Below, one piece after another: positions 30,948 to 39,605 of a DNA stretch of 50,233 bases (positions are counted from its first letter, which is position 1; each line of letters opens with the position of its first letter). The notes under the pieces were generated by a model. It ran no database searches. It was not told where the DNA came from and saw only the letters and a list, made by a program, of their open reading frames with translations. The stretch comes from an uncultured Rhodospirillales bacterium. GTDB taxonomy: Bacteria > Pseudomonadota > Alphaproteobacteria > CACIAM-22H2. The position numbers and the translations under genes are program-made. The stretch spans positions 1-50,233 of the forward strand of contig CALANV010000049.1 of NCBI GenBank assembly GCA_937926175.1, given 5' to 3'.

Positions 30948-31412
30948 ATGATCGTTTACGATCTTGCCTGCGACAACGGCCATGTGTTCGAGGCATGGTT
31001 CAAGGACAGCGCGACCTACGAGCGGCAGGTCAAGAAGAAGCTGATTTCATGCGCGCTATGCGGGTCGGCCAAGATACGCAAGGCGCCGATGGCCCCACGC
31101 ATCAGGCGTGGCAAAGGTGAGGGTGGCAGGGGGGCCGAGTCGGGTGCGGCACCGACGGAGACGTATGCCACCGATCCGCGCATGAAGAGAGTGGCTGACC
31201 TGATGAAGGAACTCGCCGCGCTGCGCAAACACGTGGAAGAAAATGCCGAGTATGTCGGCAACAGATTCGCCGAGGAGGCGCGCAAGATGCACTACGGCGA
31301 GAAGGAGCGGCGCAGCATCTATGGCGAGGCGTCGAATCAGGAGGCAAGAGAGCTCGCCGAGGAAGGCATCGAGTTCACCCGTATCCCGTGGATCCCGCGC
31401 CACGACGCCTGA
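30948..31412 (+). CDS. DUF1178 family protein
   Basis: A 154-residue protein with the family start MIVYDLACDNGHVFEAWFKD. A C-x-x-C pair follows near 36 (CALCGS), suggesting a small zinc ribbon, then a variable Gly-rich linker and a helical C-terminus ending in EGIEFTRIPWIPRHDA. It is widespread in alphaproteobacteria next to glutaredoxin and amidase genes. No function is known. Confidence 0.92.
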   Translation: MIVYDLACDNGHVFEAWFKDSATYERQVKKKLISCALCGSAKIRKAPMAPRIRRGKGEGGRGAESGAAPTETYATDPRMKRVADLMKELAALRKHVEENAEYVGNRFAEEARKMHYGEKERRSIYGEASNQEARELAEEGIEFTRIPWIPRHDA

Positions 31413-31439
31413 GCCGGCCGTCCGGGCCGGATGCGGCGC

Positions 31440-32186
31440 CTATTTCGTGCAAAAGGCGAGATAGTTGACGCTGAGGTCGTCCGACTGCCGCCAGCGGTCG
31501 GCGATCGGATTGTAGGACATCCCCTGCAGCGCCGTTATCTGAACGCCGTGCGGCCTCAGGCCGGCGGCGAGTTCCGACGGCCGCACGAACTTGCGCCAGT
31601 CGTGGGTTCCGCGCGGCAGCCAGCCCAGGATGTACTCTGCGCCGACGATGGCGAGCAGGAACGACTGCGGCGTGCGATTGAGCGTGGCGGCGATGAGCGC
31701 GCCGCCGGGTCTGATCAAGGCGGCGCAGGCGGCGAGGAAGCTGCGAAGGTCGGCCACGTGCTCGAGGACCTCGAGTGCCAGCACGACGTCGAACTGCTCC
31801 TGCTGGGCGGCCAGATCTTCGGCGGCGGCCGGCCGATAGGTGATGTCGAGGCCGCTTTCCACCGCATGGGCCCGGGCGATGCCGATATTTTCCGCCGAGG
31901 CGTCGATCCCGACCACCTCGGCGCCCAGACGCGCCATCGGCTCCGCGACCAGACCGCCGCCGCAGCCGATATCGAGCACGCGGAGCCCGCGCAGCGGCTG
32001 CGCGGCCAAGGGGTCGCGGCCATAATGGGTGGCAATCTGGTCCCGGATGAAGGCTAGCCGGACCGGGTTGAGCTGGTGCAGCGGCCTGAATTTCCCCGTC
32101 GGATCCCACCATTCCGCCGCCAGTGCCGAGAACCGTGCGACCTCGGCGTGGTCGACGCTGGGGGCTGACGCAACGGCAGTCTGCAT
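31440..32186 (-). CDS. ubiG: Bifunctional ubiquinone 3-O-methyltransferase UbiG
   Basis: A 248-residue methyltransferase for both O-methylation steps of ubiquinone synthesis. FSALAAEWWDPTGKFRPLHQLNPVRL near 19 is a UbiG hallmark, followed by motif I LDIGCGGGLVAEPMARLGA near 70, VVLALEVLEHV near 134, and the UbiG-specific WLPRGTHDWRKFVRPSEL near 187. The start at 32186 has GAGG 9 bases upstream and fits the family N-terminus. It is divergent from lysC. Confidence 0.96.
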   Translation of the reverse strand: MQTAVASAPSVDHAEVARFSALAAEWWDPTGKFRPLHQLNPVRLAFIRDQIATHYGRDPLAAQPLRGLRVLDIGCGGGLVAEPMARLGAEVVGIDASAENIGIARAHAVESGLDITYRPAAAEDLAAQQEQFDVVLALEVLEHVADLRSFLAACAALIRPGGALIAATLNRTPQSFLLAIVGAEYILGWLPRGTHDWRKFVRPSELAAGLRPHGVQITALQGMSYNPIADRWRQSDDLSVNYLAFCTK

Positions 32187-32214
32187 GGTGGGGTACCTCG
32201 GATACGGGCAATGC

Positions 32215-32242
32215 TTGCTTCGGGCGTGAAATCCAGTATGTA
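32215..32242 (+). promoter_or_regulatory. Candidate promoter of lysC operon
   Basis: TTGCTT (32215-32220) and TATGTA (32237-32242) are spaced by 16 bases, in the divergent region before lysC. It would place the start of transcription downstream of the ATG at 32242 and so supports the lysC start at 32314. Confidence 0.35.
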
Positions 32243-32313
32243 TGGGCCCGCCCAAGCCAGGCAACCCGCCGTCTCGGGCCAATCTGCCGGCAATCACCAC
32301 CGCGTCTACGACA

Positions 32314-33534
32314 ATGGCACGCATCGTCATGAAGTTCGGCGGTACGTCCGTCGCCGACATCGATCGAATTCGCAACGTGGCGCGGCGAGTCAAACGCGAG
32401 GTCGAGGCTGGTCATCAGGTCGCCGTCGTCGTCTCGGCGATGGCAGGCGTCACCAATCAGCTCGTCGACTGGGTTAACCAGCTTTCGCCCCTGCACGACG
32501 CGCGGGAATACGACACCGTCGTCGCCAGCGGCGAGCAGGTGACGAGCGGGCTGCTCGCCGTCGCATTGCAGGACCTGGGCATCCCCGCGCGCTCGTGGCT
32601 GGGCTGGCAGATTCCGGTGGTCACCGACGGCATTCACGGCAAGGCGCGAATCCAGCGAATCGAAACGGCGGAGCTGTCGAAGCGCCTGGACGATGGCCAG
32701 GTCTGCGTCGTCGCTGGGTTCCAGGGGGTGGGCCCCGACAACCGCATCACGACGCTGGGGCGCGGCGGATCGGACACGTCGGCGGTGGCGCTCGCCGCGG
32801 CGCTGCATGCGGATCGATGCGACATCTATACCGACGTGGACGGCGTCTATACCTGCGACCCGCGTATCGTTGCGAAGGCACGCAAGCTCGCTAAAATCAC
32901 CTACGAAGAAATGCTCGAAATGGCGTCACTAGGCGCCAAAGTGCTCCAGACGCGATCCGTCGAGATGGCCATGAACCATCGCGTCCGGGTGCAGGTTCTG
33001 TCGAGTTTTGCCGATTTGCCCGGCACGTTGGTCGTGGACGAGGATGAGATCGTGGAAAAGGAAGTCGTAAGCGGTATCGCCTACAGTCGCGACGAGGCGA
33101 AGATCACGCTCACCAAGGTCGCGGACAAACCGGGTGTGGCTGCGGCGATCTTCGGTCCGCTGGCCGAGGCCAGCATCAACGTGGACATGATCGTCCAGAA
33201 CGTATCCGAGGACGGAAGGACGACCGATCTGACCTTCACCGTCACGAAGGCGGATCTCGACCGCGCCGTGAAGGCGCTCGAGGACCGACGCCGGGAGATC
33301 GGGTTCGAGAAGCTCATACCGGACCCCAGCGTCGTCAAGGTTTCGGTCATCGGCGTCGGCATGCGAAGCCACGCCGGCGTCGCGTTGACGATGTTCAAGA
33401 CTCTCGCCGAAAAAGGGATCAACATCCAGGTCATCTCGACCTCCGAGATCAAGATCAGCGTGTTGATCGACGAACAGTATCTGGAACTGGCGCTGCGTGC
33501 ACTGCACACGGCCTACGGACTGGATGCGGCATAG
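32314..33534 (+). CDS. lysC: Aspartate kinase
   Basis: A 406-residue monofunctional aspartokinase, the first step of the lysine, threonine and methionine pathway. It opens with MARIVMKFGGTSVAD, the kinase K-F-G-G-T-S motif. GRGGSDTSAVALAAAL near 152 binds ATP and aspartate. Tandem ACT domains occupy about 265-406 for feedback control by amino acids. Length and motifs are normal. The ATG at 32314 is preferred over 32242. The next gene starts 3 bases after its stop. Confidence 0.96.
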   Translation: MARIVMKFGGTSVADIDRIRNVARRVKREVEAGHQVAVVVSAMAGVTNQLVDWVNQLSPLHDAREYDTVVASGEQVTSGLLAVALQDLGIPARSWLGWQIPVVTDGIHGKARIQRIETAELSKRLDDGQVCVVAGFQGVGPDNRITTLGRGGSDTSAVALAAALHADRCDIYTDVDGVYTCDPRIVAKARKLAKITYEEMLEMASLGAKVLQTRSVEMAMNHRVRVQVLSSFADLPGTLVVDEDEIVEKEVVSGIAYSRDEAKITLTKVADKPGVAAAIFGPLAEASINVDMIVQNVSEDGRTTDLTFTVTKADLDRAVKALEDRRREIGFEKLIPDPSVVKVSVIGVGMRSHAGVALTMFKTLAEKGINIQVISTSEIKISVLIDEQYLELALRALHTAYGLDAA

Positions 33535-33537
33535 CGC

Positions 33538-34596
33538 ATGAACCGCGCGCAGGCTCGTCAGCGGCTCGAACATCTCTGGCGCCGGGGCAAGGAACTTCTC
33601 GGCAGCGACGTCGCCATCATGGGCGGTGCGATGACTTGGGTTTCCGAGCGGAACCTCGTCGCCGCGATTTCGAACGCCGGCGGCTTCGGGGTGATCGCAT
33701 GCGGATCGATGTCGCCCGACCAGCTCGGCGAGGAGATCGCCGCGACGGCCCGTCTGACGTCGCGTCCGTTCGGCGTCAATCTCATCGTCATGCATCCGGA
33801 GCTGATGAAGCTCGCGGAGGTGTGTCTCGATCACAAGGTGCGGCATGTCGTGCTCGCCGGCGGCCTGCCGCCGACCGACGTCATGAACCGGCTCAAGCAG
33901 GGTGGGGCAAAGGTCATCGCTTTTGCCCCGGCGCTGGCGATCGCGAAGAAGCTGGTGCGGTCCGGCGTTGACGCGCTGGTGATCGAGGGCATGGAGGCCG
34001 GCGGCCATATCGGCGCGGTATCGACGGCCGTCCTGGCACAGGAAATCCTGCCGAGCATCCGCGAGGTGCCGGTCTTCGTCGCCGGCGGCATCGGCCGCGG
34101 CGAGGCGATCCTGTGCTTCCTCGAGATGGGGGCTTCCGGCTGTCAGCTCGGGACGCGCTTCGTATGCGCGACGGAGTCGATCGCGCATCCGCGGTTCAAG
34201 CAGGCCTTCATCCGCGCCTCGGCGCGCGACGCCGTGCCGTCGGTGCAGCTCGACCCGCGTTTTCCCGTCATACCGGTACGTGCGATTCAGAACGAGGCGA
34301 CGAAGCGCTTTATCGAGGCCCAGCGCGAGATCATCGCCAAGTTCGATCGCGGCGAGCTGACGCAGAAGGAAGCCCAGCTGTCGATCGAGCACTTCTGGGC
34401 CGGTGCCCTGCGGCGCGCCGTCATCGACGGCGACGTCGAGTCCGGATCGCTCATGGCCGGGCAGAGCGTCGGCATGGTGACCCGCGAGCAGACGACGCAG
34501 GAAATCATTGACGAACTCGTGGACCAAGCCATCGCTGCGCTGATCGCCCGCGACCACGACATGAATCTCGACGTCGGACGGGGGGCCGCGGACTGA
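33538..34596 (+). CDS. Nitronate monooxygenase-like flavin oxidoreductase
   Basis: A 352-residue FMN-dependent TIM-barrel protein of the nitronate monooxygenase / 2-nitropropane dioxygenase family. The N-terminal GGAMTWVSERNLVAAISNAGGFGVIACG, the central EGMEAGGHIGAVST near 156, and the FMN phosphate loop VFVAGGIGRGEAI near 180 are family signatures. The physiological substrate (alkyl nitronates, or an enoyl reductase-like role) cannot be fixed. It is tightly packed between lysC (3-base gap) and ptsP (TGATG overlap), so it is co-transcribed. Confidence 0.88.
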   Translation: MNRAQARQRLEHLWRRGKELLGSDVAIMGGAMTWVSERNLVAAISNAGGFGVIACGSMSPDQLGEEIAATARLTSRPFGVNLIVMHPELMKLAEVCLDHKVRHVVLAGGLPPTDVMNRLKQGGAKVIAFAPALAIAKKLVRSGVDALVIEGMEAGGHIGAVSTAVLAQEILPSIREVPVFVAGGIGRGEAILCFLEMGASGCQLGTRFVCATESIAHPRFKQAFIRASARDAVPSVQLDPRFPVIPVRAIQNEATKRFIEAQREIIAKFDRGELTQKEAQLSIEHFWAGALRRAVIDGDVESGSLMAGQSVGMVTREQTTQEIIDELVDQAIAALIARDHDMNLDVGRGAAD

Positions 34597-36857
34597 TGCA
34601 GCCGTCCCTGGGCGCTGGCGGCTCCCGCCGCCTGCTGAAGCGGCTCAGGGACCTCATGGCCGGCGGTGGATCCGGCCAGGAGCGCCTTAACCAGGTCGTC
34701 AAGATCATCGCCGCAGACCTCGTCGCCGAGGTGTGCTCCATCTACATCATGCGCGCCGGCGAGGTGCTGGAGCTGTTCGCGACCCAGGGCCTGAAGCAGG
34801 AGGCCGTGCACAAGACGCGGCTGGCGGTCGGCGAAGGTCTCGTCGGCGACATCGCGGCGCATGGACGTCCCCTCGCGCTGGCCGATGCCCAGTCCCATCC
34901 GAACTTCGCCTACCGGCCGGAAACGGGCGAGGAGATCTATCACTCGCTGATGGGCGTGCCGATCCTGCGCGGCGGGCGTGTCCTGGGGGTGCTCGTCGTC
35001 CAGAACCGCACCTTCCGCGAATATGACGAGGAAGAGGTCGAGACGCTCCAGACCATCGCGATGGTTCTGGCCGAGCTGATCGCCGGCAGTGATCTCGTCA
35101 CGCCCGAGGACACCCTGACGGCCGATGCTGCGCTGGTGCCGGCGCGACTCGAGGGACTGCGCCTGAGCGAGGGGATCGCGATCGGCCGCGCGGTATTGCA
35201 CCAGCCGCGGGTCTCCATCCGGCAGATGGTGGCGGACAATCCCGAGCTCGAGTTGAAGCGGCTCGACGAGGCGCTGCGCAGCATGCACAGCGCGATCGAC
35301 GACATGCTCGCCGCGTCCGACATGGCAGGTGGCGAGCATCGCGAAATCCTCGAGAGCTATCGCATGTTCGCCGAGGATAGCGGCTGGCTCAGCCGCATCC
35401 ATGAGGCCATCCGGACGGGCCTCACCGCCGAGGCGGCTGTGCAGCGCGTCCAGGACGATACGCGCATCCGGATGAGCCAGATCACCGACCCGTATCTGCG
35501 CGAGCGGCTGTCGGATCTCGAGGATCTCGCCAACCGTCTGCTGCGCCATCTGACCGGCGACCAGACGGCGGCGCGCGCCGATCTGCCGGACGATGCCATC
35601 GTGGTCGCGCGGACGATGGGGCCGGCCGAACTTCTCGACTACGACCGCGCGAAACTGCGTGCCGTCGTTCTCGAGGAAGGGGCCGCCACGTCCCACGTCA
35701 CGATCATCGCGCGTGCGCTCAATATTCCGATGGTCGGTCGGGTGAAGGGACTGCTGACGCGCGTCGAGGCACTCGATCCGCTGATCGTCGACGGGGACAA
35801 TGCGCAGGTGATCGTCCGCCCGAGCGACGACGTCCGCGAGGCGTTCGCGACGGCAATGCAGGCGCGCGCGGCACGGCAGGCCGCCTTCGCCGCGCTGCGC
35901 GATCTCCCCGCCGTCACCAAGGATGGTGTCGAGATTTCGTTATGGCTGAATGCGGGATTGCTGATCGATCTCGCGCATCTGGACGAAACCGGGGCGGCCG
36001 GTGTCGGTCTCTATCGGACCGAGATCCCGTTCATGGTGCGCTCGACCTTTCCCGATGTCGCCGCCCAGACCGATCTCTACCGCAAGGTCCTGAAGCGCGC
36101 AAACGGCAAGCCGGTCGTCTTCCGCACGCTCGATATCGGCGGTGACAAGCTCCTGCCGTATGTCGACGGCTCGGGCGAGGAGAATCCGGCCATGGGGTGG
36201 CGTGCCATTCGCATCGCCCTCGACAGGCCGATGCTCCTGCGCCAACAGCTGCGTGCGCTGCTGCGCGCGGCGGCCGGGCAGCGGCTCGACGTCATGTTTC
36301 CGATGGTGGCCGAGGTCGCGGAGTTCGATGCGGCTCGCGCGCTACTCGACAAGGAACTGGAGCGGGCCCGCCGCCGCGGCGAGCCGCTGCCGTCGACCTT
36401 GCGCGTCGGCACGATGCTCGAGGTGCCGTCCCTGTTCTGGCAGCTGGAAACGCTGATGCCGCGCGTCGATTTCATCTCGGTCGGGACCAACGATCTGATG
36501 CAGTTCCTGTTCGCGAGCGACCGCGGCAATCCGCGTCTGGCGGATCGCTACGACGTGCTATCGCCGCCGGCTCTCTCGTTCCTGCGTGATCTCGTGCGGC
36601 AATGCAACCGTGCCGGGGTCGATCTGACGCTCTGTGGCGAGATGGGCAGCCGCCCGCTCGAAGCCATGGCCTTGATTGCGATCGGGTTCCGGCGCCTGTC
36701 CATGCCCGCAAGCGCCATCGGGCCGATCAAGGCGATGACCCGGAGCCTGACGCTGGCCCCGCTCGCCGCCTATGTCGAGGAGCTTTGCCGGCTGCCTAAC
36801 CATTCCTTGCGCGAACATTTACGTTCGTTCGCGCGCGATCATGCCATTCCGCTCTGA
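34596..36857 (+). CDS. ptsP: Phosphoenolpyruvate-protein phosphotransferase EI-Ntr (PtsP)
   Basis: A 753-residue enzyme I of the nitrogen-related PTS. The N-terminal GAF domain (about 25-165) is the regulatory module that binds glutamine/2-oxoglutarate signals in relatives. The PEP-utiliser N domain is next, then the phosphohistidine H367 in GAATSHVTIIARALNIP, and the PEP-binding barrel with GVGLYRTEIPFM, FRTLDIGGDK, SVGTNDLMQF and the catalytic-cysteine region LCGEMGS. It passes phosphate from PEP to NPr and EIIA-Ntr, which lie elsewhere. The start codon overlaps the upstream stop by one base. Confidence 0.96.
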   Translation: MQPSLGAGGSRRLLKRLRDLMAGGGSGQERLNQVVKIIAADLVAEVCSIYIMRAGEVLELFATQGLKQEAVHKTRLAVGEGLVGDIAAHGRPLALADAQSHPNFAYRPETGEEIYHSLMGVPILRGGRVLGVLVVQNRTFREYDEEEVETLQTIAMVLAELIAGSDLVTPEDTLTADAALVPARLEGLRLSEGIAIGRAVLHQPRVSIRQMVADNPELELKRLDEALRSMHSAIDDMLAASDMAGGEHREILESYRMFAEDSGWLSRIHEAIRTGLTAEAAVQRVQDDTRIRMSQITDPYLRERLSDLEDLANRLLRHLTGDQTAARADLPDDAIVVARTMGPAELLDYDRAKLRAVVLEEGAATSHVTIIARALNIPMVGRVKGLLTRVEALDPLIVDGDNAQVIVRPSDDVREAFATAMQARAARQAAFAALRDLPAVTKDGVEISLWLNAGLLIDLAHLDETGAAGVGLYRTEIPFMVRSTFPDVAAQTDLYRKVLKRANGKPVVFRTLDIGGDKLLPYVDGSGEENPAMGWRAIRIALDRPMLLRQQLRALLRAAAGQRLDVMFPMVAEVAEFDAARALLDKELERARRRGEPLPSTLRVGTMLEVPSLFWQLETLMPRVDFISVGTNDLMQFLFASDRGNPRLADRYDVLSPPALSFLRDLVRQCNRAGVDLTLCGEMGSRPLEAMALIAIGFRRLSMPASAIGPIKAMTRSLTLAPLAAYVEELCRLPNHSLREHLRSFARDHAIPL

Positions 36858-36877
36858 GGGGCAGGTCCAACCGCCAA

Positions 36878-36909
36878 TTGCACCACCGTAAATTGTTGCG
36901 GCGGTGCAA
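36878..36909. promoter_or_regulatory. Inverted repeat after ptsP / before rodZ-like gene
   Basis: TTGCACCACCG and CGGCGGTGCAA form an 11-bp stem with one mismatch and a 10-base loop, 20 bases after the ptsP stop. There is no T-run, so it could be a weak or factor-assisted terminator, an RNA stability hairpin, or an operator for the next gene. A nearby GTTGCAAC palindrome echoes its outer arm. Confidence 0.45.
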
Positions 36910-37072
36910 CCTGGTTGATATTAACGATTTCGTTGCAACAAGCGGCCTAAACTCCGGCCTCCCGTTTTTGGGGCGGGCAGTCCGCCGGGTCTCGGGCAAC
37001 CGGGGCTGTCGTACGCTTACGATCAGGTCGTTCAAGCGCATGGCATTGAAAGAGCGACAGCAGCTGAAGTTC

Positions 37073-38236
37073 ATGCCTACCGAATCGACGAACGGAGAGC
37101 GGAGCGAGCCGGATACCACCCACCGGCTGTCCGTCGGCAGCCTGTTGCGGGCCGAGCGCGAGCGGCGCAACCTTTCGCTCGACGACGTTTCGGCCAATCT
37201 CCGCATCCGCCGGGCCCAGCTCGAGGCGATCGAGGAGGGCCGCTTCAAGGATCTGCCGGGCGCGCCCTATGCGGTCGGTTTCGTGCGCGCCTATGCCGAG
37301 TTCCTCGAGCTCGACCGCGACGACATCGTCCGTCGGTTCAAGACCGAAGCGGCGGAGCTCAACAATCGCAAGGAACTGCATTTCCCGCGCCCGATTAAGG
37401 AAAGCCGGCTGCCGGGCGGCGTCGTACTGGTGGTTTCGGTATTGATCGCCGCCGGTGCCTACGGGCTTTGGTACACCCAGCGCATGTCCGATCAGCCGGA
37501 GCTGCCGCGCGTGACTGCGGTGCCGGAACGCATGATGCCGCTTGCCGAGACGGCGCCACCGAACCAGACCGATACGCAGACCACCGATACGCAGACCGAG
37601 GTCGCCATGCCGGCCGCTCCGCCGGCCGATGGATCCGAGGCCCCGGCTTCGGTGACGTCATCCGAGGTCGCGCGGACCGTCGACACGGATGCGGACGTGT
37701 CGTCGCCGGCCGAGGTTCCGCCCGCGACGATGACGGACGCCGATTCGACGTCGGCTGCGACCGGAGCGTTCGAAACCGCCCCGACGGACGGGGTGGTTGC
37801 GATCACACCCGGTTCGGCCGAGGACAGCGCGCCACCGCAGCCGCCGTCCGATGCGCCGCCGCAGCCGCGCGTCTTCGGCGAAACGTCAGGACAATCCCGC
37901 GTGGTTCTTCGCGCGACGGCCGACAGCTGGATCCAGATCCGCGACGGCGGCGGTAACATTGTGTTCTCGCGCATTCTGCGCGCCGGCGACTCGTACAATG
38001 TGCCGAACCGCGGCGACCTGGTGCTCATTACCGGCAATGCCGGTGCACTCGAGGTTCAGGTTGACGGCAAGGCACTGCCACCGCTGGGCCGTGTCGGCGC
38101 GGTCCGCCGCGACATCGCGCTCGATCCCGACCGGCTTCTGGCCGGAACCGCCGTGCCCGAACAGACCCGTCCGGCAACAAGCGAGGCCGGACCGGCGCCG
38201 ACGGATCAGAGATCGCCGGCTCCAGCCGGGGATTGA
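37073..38236 (+). CDS. RodZ-like protein (HTH + transmembrane helix + DUF4115)
   Basis: About 387 residues. The N-terminal HTH_25-type helix-turn-helix (SVGSLLRAERERRNLSLDDVSANLRIRRAQLEAIEEGRF) ends with LPGAPYAVGFVRAYAEFL. One membrane helix (GGVVLVVSVLIAAGAYGLW) follows, then a long Thr/Ala/Pro/Asp-rich periplasmic linker and a C-terminal beta-rich DUF4115 domain (VVLRATADSWIQIRDGGG). This is the architecture of RodZ, the MreB-linking elongasome protein. Its place immediately before ispG and hisS matches rodZ elsewhere. The start could be 37073 or 37040, as neither has a clear ribosome site. Confidence 0.88.
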   Translation: MPTESTNGERSEPDTTHRLSVGSLLRAERERRNLSLDDVSANLRIRRAQLEAIEEGRFKDLPGAPYAVGFVRAYAEFLELDRDDIVRRFKTEAAELNNRKELHFPRPIKESRLPGGVVLVVSVLIAAGAYGLWYTQRMSDQPELPRVTAVPERMMPLAETAPPNQTDTQTTDTQTEVAMPAAPPADGSEAPASVTSSEVARTVDTDADVSSPAEVPPATMTDADSTSAATGAFETAPTDGVVAITPGSAEDSAPPQPPSDAPPQPRVFGETSGQSRVVLRATADSWIQIRDGGGNIVFSRILRAGDSYNVPNRGDLVLITGNAGALEVQVDGKALPPLGRVGAVRRDIALDPDRLLAGTAVPEQTRPATSEAGPAPTDQRSPAPAGD

Positions 38237-38374
38237 CCGCCACCGGACGCAACGGCGCTTTACGGCGACGTTCCTTCGGCCCGCCGGGCCTCCGGACGCG
38301 TCCTGGAGGTCGGCGCGGCTTTTGGGCTATAACCGGCGGCATCTCAAACTCCTACATATCGGCCAAGAGCTACT

Positions 38375-39511
38375 ATGACCGTTCGGCCCTACCGCCAGAT
38401 CCAGCGTCGCAAATGCCGGCAGATCCGTGTCGGATCCGTTGCCGTGGGGGGCGATGCGCCGATTTCTGTCCAGTCGATGACGAACACGCGGACGGCCGAC
38501 GCGGCGGCGACCATCGATCAGATCCGCCGTCTCGAGGAAGCGGGGGCCGATATCGTTCGCGTTTCCTGCCCGGATGAGGAGTCGACGGCTGCCCTCGCGC
38601 AGATCGTCAAGGCGGCGCGGGTGCCGATCGTCGCGGACATCCATTTCCACTACAAGCGCGCGATCGAGGCGGCGAAGGCCGGGGCGGCATGCCTGCGGAT
38701 CAATCCGGGCAACATCGGCAGCAAAGAGCGCGTGAAGGAGGTCGTGAAGGCGGCGCGCGACCACGGGTGTGCAATGCGCATCGGCGTCAACGCCGGCAGT
38801 CTGGAGCGCGACCTGCTCGAGAAGTACGGCGAACCTTGCCCCGAGGCCATGGTCGAGAGCGCCCTCAACCACGCGAAGTATCTCGAGGACGAGGATTTCT
38901 TCGAGTTCAAGATCAGCGTGAAGGCGTCCGACGTGTTCCTCGCGGTTGCGGCGTATCAGCAGCTTGCCGAGGCATGCGATTACCCGCTGCATATCGGAAT
39001 CACCGAGGCCGGCGGACTTCGGGCCGGGACCATCAAATCGGCGATCGGGCTCGGCTCGCTGTTGTGGGCGGGGATCGGCGACACGATCCGCGTCTCGCTG
39101 TCGGCCGATCCGGTCGAGGAGGTCAGGGCGGGCTATGAGATCCTGAAGTCGCTCGGTCTGCGCCGGCGCGGCGTAACGGTCGTGGCCTGTCCTTCCTGCG
39201 CGCGGCAGCAGTTCGACGTGATCAGGACGGTCGAAGTGCTCGAGGAGCGGCTCGCGCACATTACGGTTCCGCTGACCGTGTCGGTGATCGGCTGCGTCGT
39301 CAACGGTCCCGGCGAAGCGCGCGAGACCGATATCGGCTTCACCGGCGGCGGCAACGGCACGCACATGGTATACATTGCCGGTCAGCCGGACCACCGCCTC
39401 AAGGACGCCGATATCGTCGACCATCTCGTCGCGCTCGTCGAGAAGAAGGCTGCGGAAATCCAGAAGACGCGGACGGACGCTGGCGCGGCGCCGGCTCCGG
39501 CCGAGGCCTAG
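38375..39511 (+). CDS. ispG: 4-hydroxy-3-methylbut-2-enyl-diphosphate synthase (IspG/GcpE)
   Basis: A 378-residue iron-sulphur enzyme of the MEP isoprenoid pathway that converts MEcPP to HMBPP. The 4Fe-4S ligands C272 and C275 (CPSCARQQFD) and C307 (VIGCVVNGPGEA), with the fourth ligand Glu314, are in place. The TIM barrel opens with SVQSMTNTRTADAAAT. Intact length. The stop is followed by an 8-bp GC hairpin. Confidence 0.97.
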   Translation: MTVRPYRQIQRRKCRQIRVGSVAVGGDAPISVQSMTNTRTADAAATIDQIRRLEEAGADIVRVSCPDEESTAALAQIVKAARVPIVADIHFHYKRAIEAAKAGAACLRINPGNIGSKERVKEVVKAARDHGCAMRIGVNAGSLERDLLEKYGEPCPEAMVESALNHAKYLEDEDFFEFKISVKASDVFLAVAAYQQLAEACDYPLHIGITEAGGLRAGTIKSAIGLGSLLWAGIGDTIRVSLSADPVEEVRAGYEILKSLGLRRRGVTVVACPSCARQQFDVIRTVEVLEERLAHITVPLTVSVIGCVVNGPGEARETDIGFTGGGNGTHMVYIAGQPDHRLKDADIVDHLVALVEKKAAEIQKTRTDAGAAPAPAEA

Positions 39512-39530
39512 CGCGGGGTGTGCCCCGCGC
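39511..39530. terminator. GC-rich hairpin after ispG
   Basis: GCGCGGGG-TGTG-CCCCGCGC forms a perfect 8-bp stem directly at the ispG stop, followed by a smaller GCGCG-TTGA-CGCGC stem. No T-run follows, so it may attenuate rather than end transcription into hisS. Confidence 0.4.
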
Positions 39531-39605
39531 GTTGACGCGCGGGCGGTTGGCCGGGTAAGGACGTCGCACAGTAAGGACGTCCCATAGACGAGAGATCCGT
39601 ATTCG

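Noticed and set aside
39556..39581. Direct repeat TAAGGACGTC x2 before hisS
   Set aside because: Two 10-base copies 16 bases apart are noted, but without conservation data a chance duplication in a short intergenic stretch is equally likely.
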